Of a DNA stretch of 32,217 nt, positions 1 to 7,152 are shown piece after piece. Position 1 is the first letter of the stretch. Each line of letters starts with the position of its first letter. Both the position numbers and the translations under genes were made by a program. A model generated the notes under the pieces. The model had not been told where the DNA came from. It saw nothing but the letters and a program-made list of their open reading frames with translations, and ran no database searches. The DNA is from a bacterium. GTDB lineage: Bacteria > Patescibacteriota > Minisyncoccia > Moranbacterales > UBA2206. The stretch covers positions 1 to 32,217 of the forward strand of contig JAURXY010000007.1 in NCBI GenBank assembly GCA_030654225.1, in the 5' to 3' direction.

Positions 1-49
1 TCTTTTCCCAAAAGAAAAGTGGCAAAAAAGAAAAAGGCCATCCGAGCTC

Positions 50-169
50 ATAGAAAGATAAATTTTCAACTTTTTCGCTAAAATTTATAACTCGGCCCGA
101 CCAAATGCGTCGGACCTCAAACAGGATAAATTTCTTAACGCGAAAAAGTTTCAATTTATTTCTTTCTAT
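50..169. repeat. Nested imperfect inverted repeat, about 120 nt
   Basis: The left arm at 50-78 (starting ATAGAAAGATAAATTTTC, ending TTTTTCGC) pairs with the right arm at 140-169 (starting GCGAAAAAG, ending TTTCTTTCTAT) with few mismatches. A second inner stem pairs GGCCCGAC (94-101) with GTCGGACC (109-116). The whole could form one cruciform or RNA hairpin. No open reading frame uses it. Confidence 0.7.
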
Positions 170-216
170 TTCGCAAGGATGGGACAAAAATGCAAAATTC
201 TTTTTTCTTAAATTCA

Positions 217-342
217 GCCTTGCGGAGTACTCCAATATAAATTCAAGTGAGCTGGCGTTAAGAATTTACTCATCTTAGCTTGACGTACTCGTCAAGCCTA
301 GTAAATTTAGCCAGCGAACGCAGAATTTATTGGAGTACGTAG
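217..342. repeat. Three-tier nested inverted repeat
   Basis: Three stems are stacked. TACTCCAATATAAATTC (228-244) pairs with GAATTTATTGGAGTA (323-337). GCTGGC followed by AATTTACT (251-270) pairs with AGTAAATTTAGCCAGC (300-315). A perfect 7-bp hairpin CTTGACG/CGTCAAG (279-285 and 290-296) sits at the tip with a TACT loop. The layout resembles palindromes inserted inside palindromes. Confidence 0.7.
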
Positions 343-363
343 CTCGGCTGAGAGTTCTTTTTG

Positions 364-392
364 TTACTTTTTCTTGCGGAAAGAAAAAGTAA
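364..392. repeat. Perfect 12-bp stem-loop
   Basis: TTACTTTTTCTT (364-375) and AAGAAAAAGTAA (381-392) are exact reverse complements around GCGGA. There is no T-tract beyond the stem, so it is not an obvious terminator. Confidence 0.7.
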
Positions 393-533
393 GGGGAGAA
401 TTTCTTAACGCCCGCCTGCTTCGTAATGCTAGCCAAATAACAAATCGGGGTTTTAGAAGATTATAATTGCTTTATAATATCTCAACTTACTTTTAGTGGC
501 GAAGCATTGCGGGCAGGCTCAAAAAATCTCAAT

Positions 534-559
534 TTACCTGCCTGCCGGTAGGCAGGTAA
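534..559. repeat. 26-nt near-perfect palindrome
   Basis: Arms TTACCTGCCT and AGGCAGGTAA surround a GCCGGT centre. It is GC-rich in an AT-rich setting, which is typical of a dispersed palindromic element rather than a terminator. Confidence 0.65.
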
Positions 560-625
560 TTCTTTATTTTATGGGATGGGAAAAAATGCAAAAAACAAAA
601 AACAAAATTCAAGAACGGTTGTAGA

Positions 626-676
626 AAAGTTGAGCTTTAGGGTGGAGCCTAAACTTTTCGAAAAGCTCAACTTTAG
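626..676. repeat. 51-nt dispersed hairpin element, copy 1
   Basis: A 13-bp perfect stem (AAAGTTGAGCTTT with AAAGCTCAACTTT) encloses a spacer containing AGGGTGGAGCCTAAAC. The same 51 nt occur at 19066-19116 upstream of the DUF11-like gene. Both copies are intergenic and in the same orientation. The GAGCTTTAGG core also resembles the palindrome inside argS (7326-7368). Confidence 0.8.
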
Positions 677-798
677 TGGAGTAATTATGAAAGAAAAATA
701 AAATTATAAGAAAAGTAAATTTTTTGCTATAGTTAAATCAGCTCGGTGTATTTTTTGTATATTTGTATTTTTGTAAAATTTCGTAATTTTGTAGCCTT

Positions 799-1350
799 AT
801 GCAAAAAGAACTAATATTAAATCAAGAAAAAATATCATATACTTTCAGAAAAAGTCGACGTTCGAAGTGTATGAGACTCACGATCAGAAATGACGCGACT
901 TTGGTGGTGAGTGTGCCGTGGCGACTGAGTGAAGAAACCGCGATGAAGTTTGTGAAAGAAAAGGCGGATTGGATTCTTGGGAAGATAAAACATTTCCAAA
1001 GTAAGGAATCGAGTTTGCCAACAGCAACGAGAAAAGATTATTTGAAATATAAAAAGTTGGCGCGTGAGATTGCTGAGAAGAAGTTGAAATATTTCAATGA
1101 GTTTTATGGTTTCTCATACGGCCGAGTTTCTATTCGCAACCAAAAGACTCGCTGGGGGAGTTGTTCAAAGAGTGGTAATCTAAATTTCAGCTATCGGATA
1201 ATTTATCTTTCCGAAAAACTTTGCGACTATATAATCGTTCATGAACTCTGCCATCTTGGCGAGTTCAATCATTCCCGAGATTTTTGGAATCTCGTGGCAA
1301 AAAGGGTGCCGGAGTATAAGAAGATAAGAAAAGAGATTCGAGGGATGTGA
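799..1350 (+). CDS. YgjP-like (DUF45) zinc metallopeptidase-family protein
   Basis: This 183-aa protein belongs to the YgjP/DUF45 family of small zinc-dependent proteins related to the M48/SprT-like peptidases; their substrate is not established. Visible evidence is the family signature WGSC (residues 119-122) followed by a HELCH zinc motif (148-152) and a third candidate ligand H158 in NHSRDFW. The N-terminal part has the basic KSRRSKCMRLTIR strand typical of the family. No signal peptide or membrane segment is present, so it is probably cytoplasmic. No Shine-Dalgarno sequence precedes the ATG; the leader consists of AT-rich repeated words. The stop codon TGA lies 5 nt from the end of dnaE on the opposite strand, so the two genes are tightly convergent. 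Confidence 0.9.
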   Translation: MQKELILNQEKISYTFRKSRRSKCMRLTIRNDATLVVSVPWRLSEETAMKFVKEKADWILGKIKHFQSKESSLPTATRKDYLKYKKLAREIAEKKLKYFNEFYGFSYGRVSIRNQKTRWGSCSKSGNLNFSYRIIYLSEKLCDYIIVHELCHLGEFNHSRDFWNLVAKRVPEYKKIRKEIRGM

Positions 1351-1355
1351 TTTTT

Positions 1356-4300
1356 CTACCAAATATCCACTTTTCCCTCCGGCACAATTATTTTCAAAGC
1401 TTTTTCGAGCTCTGTTGTGTTTTGGATGCAGTAGGGGGTTTCGAGTTTTGACCCGCTGATTGAGAGATAGACTTTCATAGCACCTAGTTCGCAACGATCA
1501 AAAAGAGAAGAAAGATTTTTGAGAATGGATTTGTCGAAGTTTGGCGGGAGGGTGATGATGAGTTTGGAAGCCTTATTTAGATTCTCCCTCTCCTGTCGCG
1601 AGTACGCGACATCCTCTCCCGAGGGGAGAGGAGGATTGGAAATAGATTTTTTCATAGGCTCACCGCCATTGTTTCTTTGAGTGTTGAGAATTCTTTTGAA
1701 ATTTTCCAATTCATTTTCATTGACGACTTTGACTGTATCGCAAAGCAATTTGAAACTGCCATCTTTGTCGGAAATTTTTCCACTCGCCAAAATTATTTTT
1801 TCTTCTTGCCACATTGAGCCAGTCGCTTCCAGAACTTTGGGGAAAACCAAAATTTCCATAGTGGAATTCATATCTTCCAGTGTGACAAACATCATTGTTT
1901 TTTGATTTTTGAGAAAAATCTTTTTTATCTTGGAAATTATCCCACCCACTGACACCATTTGCCCAACTGACTGCGCTCCAATATTTCGAATTGGCAAGGC
2001 CATTTTTTCAAAATATTCTTGATAATCTTTGACGGGATGATCGCTAATATAGAGTCCAAGAAGTTCTTTTTCCCAAGTCAATTTTTCTTTTTTAGAAGCT
2101 TCTATGGAGGCTTCTAGTTTTATCGGGGGTAATTTGATGTCAGCGTCTCCAAAGAGGCTAGTCTGATTGGAATTTTTAAGCTTCTCGATGTTTTTTGAAT
2201 GCGCCAAGATATTTTCAATGGAGGCGATGATGGAATTTCTTTCGGAAAATTCTTCTAGTGCGCCAACCTTGGAAAGAGCTTCAATGGATTTTTTGTTGAG
2301 ATCTTTATGACGTACTCTTTCCACAAAATCATTAAGACTTTTGAACTTTCCATTTCTTTTTCTTTCCTCTACGATTTCATGGGCAATAGTGTGGCCAACA
2401 TTTTTAACGGCGTTTAGTCCAAAACGAATTTTTTTTGTATTTTTTTCATTGTCAGTTATCACCGCAAACTGTTCAAAACTCTCATTGACATTAGGTGGCA
2501 AAACTTCAATGCCCATTTCTCGGCATTCAGCAATTTCAATCGCTACGCGATCAATGTTGTCTTGATCAGAAGTGAGAAGGGCCGCCATAAATTCAGCTGG
2601 GAAATGTGCCTTAAGGTAGGCTGTTTGATATCCAACCAAGGCATAACAAGCGGCATGGCTTCTATTAAACCCATATCCCGCAAAAGGTTCAATATAGGCA
2701 AAAACTTTTTCTCCTACCGTGCCAGCGATACCTTGTTTCATGCAACCTTCAATGAATTTATGTTTTTGTTCTTGAATAAGCGCGAAGATTTTTTTGCCCA
2801 TGGCTTTTCGAAGCACATCCGCTTCGCCAAGCGTGAAACCGGCCAAGGCTTGAGCAATCTGCATAACTTGTTCTTGATAGACCGCTACTCCATAAGTTTT
2901 TTCCAAGATTGGTTTCAAATTTGGATGCAAATATTTGATTTCTTTCTCGCCGTGCTTTCTGGAAATGAAATCGGGAATCCAGTCCATTGGTCCGGGGCGG
3001 TAGAGTGCCACCATAGCGATGATGTCTTCCAAAACATTGGGTTTCAAAAGTTTCAGATATCTTTTCATTCCGGAACTTTCCAATTGAAACACACCGGTTG
3101 TTCTAGCTTCTTGCAAAAGTTTGAAAGTTTTTTCATCTTCCAGGGGAATATCATTGATATCAATATCTTGGCCATAAGTTTTTTTCACAATTTTCAAAGC
3201 ATTTTGAATGATGGTGAGATTTTTTAGTCCCAAAAAGTCCATTTTGAGAAGGCCAATTTTTTCCACAAAACTATATTTGGTGGAAGAAGAATATTGTGTC
3301 ACTGTGCCATCACCCTTGCCAGTGATTTTTTGCAAAGGGGTATATTCTGTCACGGGTTCTTTGGTGATAACCACTCCACAAGCATGCATCGAAGCATGAC
3401 GCACGACGCCTTCCAAGCGTGAGGCGCTATCAATTAATTTTTTTCCACCCTCATCATTTTTGTGCAAATCACTAAATTCTTTCACTGACTCCAGAGCATC
3501 AGAAATTGTGGAAAACATTGGAATCATTTTGGCAGTTTTGTCACAAAAATCATAGGGGAGCCCGAGAGCTCGTCCGGCGTCTCGAATGGCCGCGCGCGCA
3601 GCCATAGTTCCGAAAGTAATAATTTGAGCGACATGATCATTGCCATATTTTTGCCGAACATATTCCAAAACTTCATCTCGCCGGTCGTCAGCAAAGTCCA
3701 TATCCACATCGGGCATGGAGATTCGTTCAGGATTTAAAAATCTTTCAAACAGCAAATCATATTTTATCGGATCGATGTTGGTGATGCCGATAAGATAGGA
3801 CACGAAACTTCCCGCGGCACTGCCACGTCCTGGGCCCACCACGATGCCTTGCTCTTTGGCCCAGTTTACAAAATCTTGCACGATAAGAAAGTATGATGCG
3901 AAGCCAGTTTTTCGAATAACATCTAATTCATAATCCATTCTTTTTTGATGTTCTTCGGTTATGTTTTCACCAAATCTTTTTTTGAGACCATCACTGGTAA
4001 TTTTCAAAAGATATGTTTCGGCCGTATATCCTTCGGGTACATCAAAATGGGGGAGTTGAGTTTCGCCCAAAGTTATTTCCAAATTGCATTTATCCACAAT
4101 TTCCTGGGTGTTTGATAGTGCCTCCGGAACTTCCTTGAAATGGTCAGCCATCTCTTCAGGACTTTTGAGATAAAGCTCAAAATCCATCAAATTCATTCGA
4201 TTAGTTTCTGTGACTTTGCGGTTAGTCTGAATGCAGAGCAAAATATCTTGAATTACGTTGTCTTCCTTATTTATATAATGAATATCATTAGTGGCGACCA

Positions 4301-4907
4301 GAGGAATGTCGAATTTCTTGGAAATTCCAATCAGGGCATCGTTGGCAATTTTTTGGTTAGTCATTTTTGGATGATGCTGAATTTCCAAATAGAAATTACC
4401 TTTGCCAAAAATTTCTTGATATTCCAAAGCTAAATTTTGGGCATCTTCAATTTTGCCGTTTATGGCAGTTTCTGGAATTTCTCCTTGCGCGCAAGCGGAT
4501 AGTCCAATTAGTCCCTCGCTATATTTTCGCAAGAGCGCTTTGTTGATTCGCGGTTTATAATAGAAACCTTCCAAATGCGCCACGGAAATTAGTTTCATCA
4601 AATTTTTGTATCCAATTTCATTTTTTGCAAGAAGAATTAGATGATAGCGAGTTTTGTCAACTTGCGTGTTATTTTTGCTCAAATAATCTCCAGATGTCAG
4701 ATACATCTCACAACCGATAATTGGTTTTATCCCACGCTCTTTGGCTTTGATATAGAACTCAATAGCGCCATAAAGCACACCATGATCGGTAATAGCGAGA
4801 GAGTCCATCCCAAGTTCTTTGGCACGGTCAAGAATCTCATCGACTTTGGCGAGACCGTCGAGTAAGCTATAGTGAGTGTGGACGTGGAGGTGAGTGAATT
4901 TTGGCAT
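1356..4907 (-). CDS. dnaE: DNA polymerase III alpha subunit
   Basis: Replicative polymerase catalytic subunit, 1183 aa from the chosen start. The N-terminal PHP domain has HLHVHTHYSLLDG, ITDHG (D41, H42), GCE (E67), H89, C139 and NDIH (D208, H210), so all candidate metal ligands are present. The palm shows GPGRGSAAGS and PDVDMD (catalytic Asp 400 and 402), with the third Asp in KMDFLG near 557. An OB-fold follows near 975-1050. An upstream in-frame ATG would add 10 residues, but those codons fall in the AT-rich inverted repeat; MPKFTHLHVH is the normal family start. No Shine-Dalgarno sequence. A palindromic element is read through in frame near residues 1091-1108, in a poorly conserved linker before the C-terminal domain. 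The intact PHP site may provide proofreading; that is inference. Confidence 0.97.
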   Translation of the reverse strand: MPKFTHLHVHTHYSLLDGLAKVDEILDRAKELGMDSLAITDHGVLYGAIEFYIKAKERGIKPIIGCEMYLTSGDYLSKNNTQVDKTRYHLILLAKNEIGYKNLMKLISVAHLEGFYYKPRINKALLRKYSEGLIGLSACAQGEIPETAINGKIEDAQNLALEYQEIFGKGNFYLEIQHHPKMTNQKIANDALIGISKKFDIPLVATNDIHYINKEDNVIQDILLCIQTNRKVTETNRMNLMDFELYLKSPEEMADHFKEVPEALSNTQEIVDKCNLEITLGETQLPHFDVPEGYTAETYLLKITSDGLKKRFGENITEEHQKRMDYELDVIRKTGFASYFLIVQDFVNWAKEQGIVVGPGRGSAAGSFVSYLIGITNIDPIKYDLLFERFLNPERISMPDVDMDFADDRRDEVLEYVRQKYGNDHVAQIITFGTMAARAAIRDAGRALGLPYDFCDKTAKMIPMFSTISDALESVKEFSDLHKNDEGGKKLIDSASRLEGVVRHASMHACGVVITKEPVTEYTPLQKITGKGDGTVTQYSSSTKYSFVEKIGLLKMDFLGLKNLTIIQNALKIVKKTYGQDIDINDIPLEDEKTFKLLQEARTTGVFQLESSGMKRYLKLLKPNVLEDIIAMVALYRPGPMDWIPDFISRKHGEKEIKYLHPNLKPILEKTYGVAVYQEQVMQIAQALAGFTLGEADVLRKAMGKKIFALIQEQKHKFIEGCMKQGIAGTVGEKVFAYIEPFAGYGFNRSHAACYALVGYQTAYLKAHFPAEFMAALLTSDQDNIDRVAIEIAECREMGIEVLPPNVNESFEQFAVITDNEKNTKKIRFGLNAVKNVGHTIAHEIVEERKRNGKFKSLNDFVERVRHKDLNKKSIEALSKVGALEEFSERNSIIASIENILAHSKNIEKLKNSNQTSLFGDADIKLPPIKLEASIEASKKEKLTWEKELLGLYISDHPVKDYQEYFEKMALPIRNIGAQSVGQMVSVGGIISKIKKIFLKNQKTMMFVTLEDMNSTMEILVFPKVLEATGSMWQEEKIILASGKISDKDGSFKLLCDTVKVVNENELENFKRILNTQRNNGGEPMKKSISNPPLPSGEDVAYSRQERENLNKASKLIITLPPNFDKSILKNLSSLFDRCELGAMKVYLSISGSKLETPYCIQNTTELEKALKIIVPEGKVDIW
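1584..1634. repeat. CCTCTCC palindromic element inside dnaE
   Basis: The unit reads CTCCCTCTCCTGTC, a short hairpin (TGTCGCG with CGCGACA), then ATCCTCTCCC and the reverse complement GGGGAGAGGAGG. It is translated from the minus strand as part of DnaE with no stop or frameshift. The same layout recurs in rnhB (6559-6613) and argS (8448-8497); the outer CCTCTCC blocks are conserved while the inner hairpin sequence varies. Confidence 0.85.
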
Positions 4908-4914
4908 AAAAAAT

Positions 4915-5046
4915 AAATTCCAAATTACAAACATCAAATCTCAAATAATATCAAAATTATAATTTTCGAAATCAAAAACCGATTTCGATATTTGAATTTT
5001 GGTTATTGTAATTTATTTGGGATTTGTAATTTGATATTTGTGATTT
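4915..5046. repeat. AT-rich inverted repeat in the dnaE leader
   Basis: The left arm (4915-4949) is made of CAAATTACAAA/ATCAAATCTCAAAT-type words. The right arm (5013-5046) is their approximate reverse complement (TTATTTGGGATTTGTAATTTG and onward). A perfect inner hairpin CGAAATC/GATTTCG sits at 4967-4973 and 4981-4987. Similar word-built inverted repeats precede the start codons of the glycosyltransferase, ileS and CAP-protein genes. Confidence 0.7.
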
Positions 5047-5204
5047 TAAAAAATAAAAACTGGCTCAATCTAATTGATAATCCAGTTGAATAAAATAATG
5101 GCAAACTTTTTCATATGACTTGTTCTCCTCATAGCCCGGGATGACCCTTGGGTTTTGCAGGGGAATTTATTTCTATTTAAAGTATATCATAATCTTTGGA
5201 AATA

Positions 5205-5244
5205 AAAAAGGACGGCTGGATTATATATCCGGCGCGTCCTTTTT
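5205..5244. terminator. Bidirectional intrinsic terminator
   Basis: An A-tract, then GGACG (5210-5214), an inner GGAT/ATCC stem, CGTCC (5235-5239) and a T-tract. On the minus strand the hairpin is followed by a run of T and lies just beyond the stop codon of the gene ending at 5252, closing the three-gene operon. Confidence 0.85.
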
Positions 5245-5251
5245 GGCAGAG

Positions 5252-5617
5252 TTAGATGCGTATTTTTTTCAAAAAGCAAGAAATTGCGCTTCCATAGCTT
5301 ACAATACAACTCCACCGACCATCTTTATTTTTTTTCAAAACCTTTTTGATGGTCAGAGGTGTTCCGCCCGGCAAGGTAATTTTTTCACCTGCCCGCGGTT
5401 TTTTTTCAGCGGGAATATACCCTTGACATCTGCCAAGGTCTATCCCGCTTTTTATATCCCCTCCAACTCGGAGAAAAGAGCAGATGATGATTTGATTTGA
5501 ATTCTCATCTTTCAGTGTGCATTTGACCACACTTTTTCCTGTGGATACACGCATGACTGTTACAATTATTCCGAAAATAATTTGATCGCCTTTTTTTGGA
5601 ATAGAGCTGATGATCAT
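5252..5617 (-). CDS. Hypothetical protein, last gene of the minus-strand operon
   Basis: A 121-aa protein that I do not recognise. It is rich in short beta-strand-like segments (IIFGIIVTVMRV, SVVKCTLKDE, QIIICSFLRVGG) with the motif LPGGTPLTIKKVLKK near the C-terminus, which suggests a small beta-barrel fold; that is only an impression. It has no signal peptide or membrane helix. The ATG overlaps the TGA of the upstream gene by 4 nt (ATGA), so translation is probably coupled, and AAAGGAGG stands just upstream. A bidirectional terminator follows the stop. Function unknown. Confidence 0.75.
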   Translation of the reverse strand: MIISSIPKKGDQIIFGIIVTVMRVSTGKSVVKCTLKDENSNQIIICSFLRVGGDIKSGIDLGRCQGYIPAEKKPRAGEKITLPGGTPLTIKKVLKKNKDGRWSCIVSYGSAISCFLKKIRI

Positions 5618-5952
5618 GACGCCTCCTTTCCCGCAAGTATTTTGCAGGGGTTGATTTTGTCTGGAATGGGCTCGTCAATAGGATACTTTTCCTTTGTTTG
5701 CGATACCGTATCTATTTTTTTATTAAACCCATCGATTCTTTTTTTCAAGTCCAATGCATCATTTTTAATTACGGAATCCTCATTTTGCAGGGAATGTAAT
5801 TCTCTTGTCTCCTTGCTTGTTTTTAAATAATTATAAGTAAATTCTACTGTCTTTATCGTTGCGATTGTAAGCGATAAAAATAAGATAAAAATTAAAAAAT
5901 TTATACCACTGTTTTTTTCTTCTGATTCTGTTTTTTCTGTCGGTTCAGTCAT
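5614..5952 (-). CDS. Single-pass membrane protein with a coiled-coil-like tail
   Basis: A 112-aa unknown protein. Residues 1-15 are acidic and polar (MTEPTEKTESEEKNSG). One hydrophobic segment (about 17-36, INFLIFILFLSLTIATI) follows, then a charged stretch with heptad-like spacing (residues 40-85) that could form a coiled coil. The C-terminal tail is proline-rich. A very good ribosome site (AGGAGG with close spacing) precedes the ATG. It is the middle gene of a three-gene operon, overlapping the next gene by 4 nt and lying 19 nt after the previous one. Together with its signal-peptide-bearing neighbour it suggests an envelope function. Confidence 0.8.
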   Translation of the reverse strand: MTEPTEKTESEEKNSGINFLIFILFLSLTIATIKTVEFTYNYLKTSKETRELHSLQNEDSVIKNDALDLKKRIDGFNKKIDTVSQTKEKYPIDEPIPDKINPCKILAGKEAS

Positions 5953-5971
5953 TTTCTCCTCCTAAGTTTTT

Positions 5972-6295
5972 TTATGGACAGTTTATTTCAAGCAATGATA
6001 TTTCCCTTGGTAAGAACTTCTTTTTTTTGAAATATGGTGATAATAATAAATCACCCAATTTTTCATTAAAAAGAGTAATAAAAAAATTAAGATCGCACCC
6101 CATTTCATTTATAGAAGCAATGGAATATTTAGGATCATATCTCATTTCATTAAACATGGCCTTATTTTTCATTATCTCAGTATGGATACTATTCATCTCA
6201 ATTATTATTTTTTCTTCTGCGCTTGGCTTCGCACTAAATTCAACAAAGGCCAATGCGAAGAGAATTAGCAATAGCCATTTTCCTAATGAATGCAT
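5972..6295 (-). CDS. Small secreted or lipid-bilayer-anchored protein
   Basis: A 107-aa unknown protein starting MHSLGKW. Residues 5-20 are hydrophobic (GKWLLLILFALAFVEF), followed by AKPSAEEK, which resembles a signal peptidase I site after the second Ala. The mature part (about 80 aa) is mostly charged with two Cys. An in-frame ATG four codons upstream overlaps the Shine-Dalgarno sequence GGAGG, so the ATG at 6295 is preferred. First gene of the minus-strand operon; its promoter must lie in the 130 nt shared with rnhB. Confidence 0.75.
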   Translation of the reverse strand: MHSLGKWLLLILFALAFVEFSAKPSAEEKIIIEMNSIHTEIMKNKAMFNEMRYDPKYSIASINEMGCDLNFFITLFNEKLGDLLLSPYFKKKKFLPREISLLEINCP

Positions 6296-6415
6296 TTTGA
6301 CCTCCATGGAGTTTGATTTTTTTTGGTGAATATTCTGTTTTTAAAGAAAATCAAATCATGCTTTTTCTAAGACTGTTTATGTTAAATCAGGCTGTTAAAA
6401 AAGTATATTTAAGGA

Positions 6416-6421
6416 TATAAT
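6416..6421 (+). promoter_or_regulatory. Candidate -10 box of rnhB (leaderless?)
   Basis: TATAAT lies 7 nt before the rnhB ATG at 6429. With usual spacing, transcription would start at or next to the A of the ATG, so the mRNA would be leaderless. The -35 region (TGTTAA, 17 nt upstream) is weak. No Shine-Dalgarno sequence is present, which fits. Confidence 0.5.
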
Positions 6422-6428
6422 AGAATAT

Positions 6429-7115
6429 ATGATTAAGTCAAGCTTTGAATTAGAGGAAAAATTAAGAGCCGAAGGATATGAAATTATCATCGGCATTGAT
6501 GAGGTGGGGAGAGGACCGTTAGCTGGTCCTGTTGTTGCGTGTGCGGTGGCACTGCGCGCTCCCTCTCCTGTCCCGACTTTGTCGGGACATCCTCTCCCTA
6601 AGGGTGAGGAGGATTTGGAAAAATTCAATCTTATTCGCGATTCTAAAATGCTTTCGGAAAAACAGCGGGAAAGCCTGTTTGATTTTATCGGGGAGAATTT
6701 TCATGTGGGGGTGGGGATTTGTGATCATCGGACAATTGATCGAGTGAATATCTTGGAAGCTTCTTTTCTCGCAATGAAAAGTGCGGTTTCGCAGTTGAAA
6801 AATAAAATTCAAAATTTCGATAATTCAAAATTGATAATTCTTTTAGATGGCAACAAAAAAATTCCCAACTTTTCCTTTGAACAGCGGGCGATTGTGAGTG
6901 GGGATAAATTGATCAAATCAATTTCCGCTGCTTCAATTTATGCTAAGGTGACGCGAGACCGCATGATGGGGGAGATGCACAAACTTTATCCCGAGTATAA
7001 TTTTGCCCAGCATAAAGGTTATGGCACAAAAATTCATATGGACGCCCTCAAAAAACACGGCCCCTGCGAAATCCATCGCAAAAGTTTCCGGCCAGTGAGG
7101 AAATGTATGGTGTGA
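6429..7115 (+). CDS. rnhB: Ribonuclease HII
   Basis: Cleaves the RNA strand of RNA-DNA hybrids and removes ribonucleotides from DNA. The core motif IGIDEVGRGPLAGPVV gives catalytic D24 and E25; RDSKMLSEKQR (70-80), LLDGNKK (D140) and SAASIYAKVTRDR (D177) supply the other conserved blocks. At 228 aa it is slightly longer than many homologues because residues about 44-62 (APSPVPTLSGHPLPKGEED) are encoded by a palindromic element, in the loop between the second strand and the DSK motif, where family members normally have only a few residues. Start is the only ATG with a normal N-terminus; the transcript may be leaderless. Stop is TGA. Confidence 0.96.
   Translation: MIKSSFELEEKLRAEGYEIIIGIDEVGRGPLAGPVVACAVALRAPSPVPTLSGHPLPKGEEDLEKFNLIRDSKMLSEKQRESLFDFIGENFHVGVGICDHRTIDRVNILEASFLAMKSAVSQLKNKIQNFDNSKLIILLDGNKKIPNFSFEQRAIVSGDKLIKSISAASIYAKVTRDRMMGEMHKLYPEYNFAQHKGYGTKIHMDALKKHGPCEIHRKSFRPVRKCMV
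6559..6613. repeat. CCTCTCC palindromic element inside rnhB
   Basis: Same family as in dnaE and argS: CTCCCTCTCCTGTC, a hairpin formed by TCCCGAC and GTCGGGA, ATCCTCTCCC, then AAGGGTGAGGAGGA. It is read in the plus direction in a different frame from the argS copy, with no stop codon. Confidence 0.88.
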
Positions 7116-7152
7116 AGTTGATTTTAGTTATCATTTGAGATAATATGAAGGT

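Larger units (their letters stand above)
1..798. other. Non-coding patch built of nested palindromes
   Basis: No convincing gene is visible in this stretch. It holds two adjacent imperfect inverted repeats of about 120 nt (50-169 and 217-342), a perfect 12-bp stem (364-392), a near-perfect 26-nt palindrome (534-559) and a 51-nt element (626-676) that recurs at 19066. The word ATTTCTTAACGC appears near 130 and 404 and inverted near 255. A direct repeat resembling GGATGGGANAAAAATGCAAAA occurs near 176 and 572. The last 60 nt are an AT-rich leader of repeated TTTGTAATTT-like words running into the first gene. Function unknown; it may be a sink for palindromic elements. Confidence 0.6.
4908..5251. 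other. Intergenic region upstream of dnaE with a repeat and a terminator
   Basis: No supported gene is seen here. The dnaE-proximal part is the AT-rich inverted repeat at 4915-5046. The distal part contains a CCCGGG and an ACCCTTGGGT palindrome near 5135-5155, a possible minus-strand -10 (TATACT) near 5183, and the bidirectional terminator at 5205-5244. The dnaE promoter probably lies between the terminator and the inverted repeat, giving a leader of over 200 nt; this is inference. Confidence 0.5.

Noticed and set aside
4908-4937. Upstream ATG of dnaE
   Set aside because: It falls in the AT-rich repeat; the conserved PHP start is MPKFTHLHVH.
5070-5114. 14-codon minus-strand frame with GAGGAG upstream, a possible leader peptide of dnaE
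   Set aside because: The spacing to the ATG is long and nothing else supports it. Too short to claim.
5141-5500. Plus-strand 119-codon frame opposite the last operon gene
   Set aside because: It runs across the bidirectional terminator and opposite a gene with a perfect ribosome site; it is a shadow frame.
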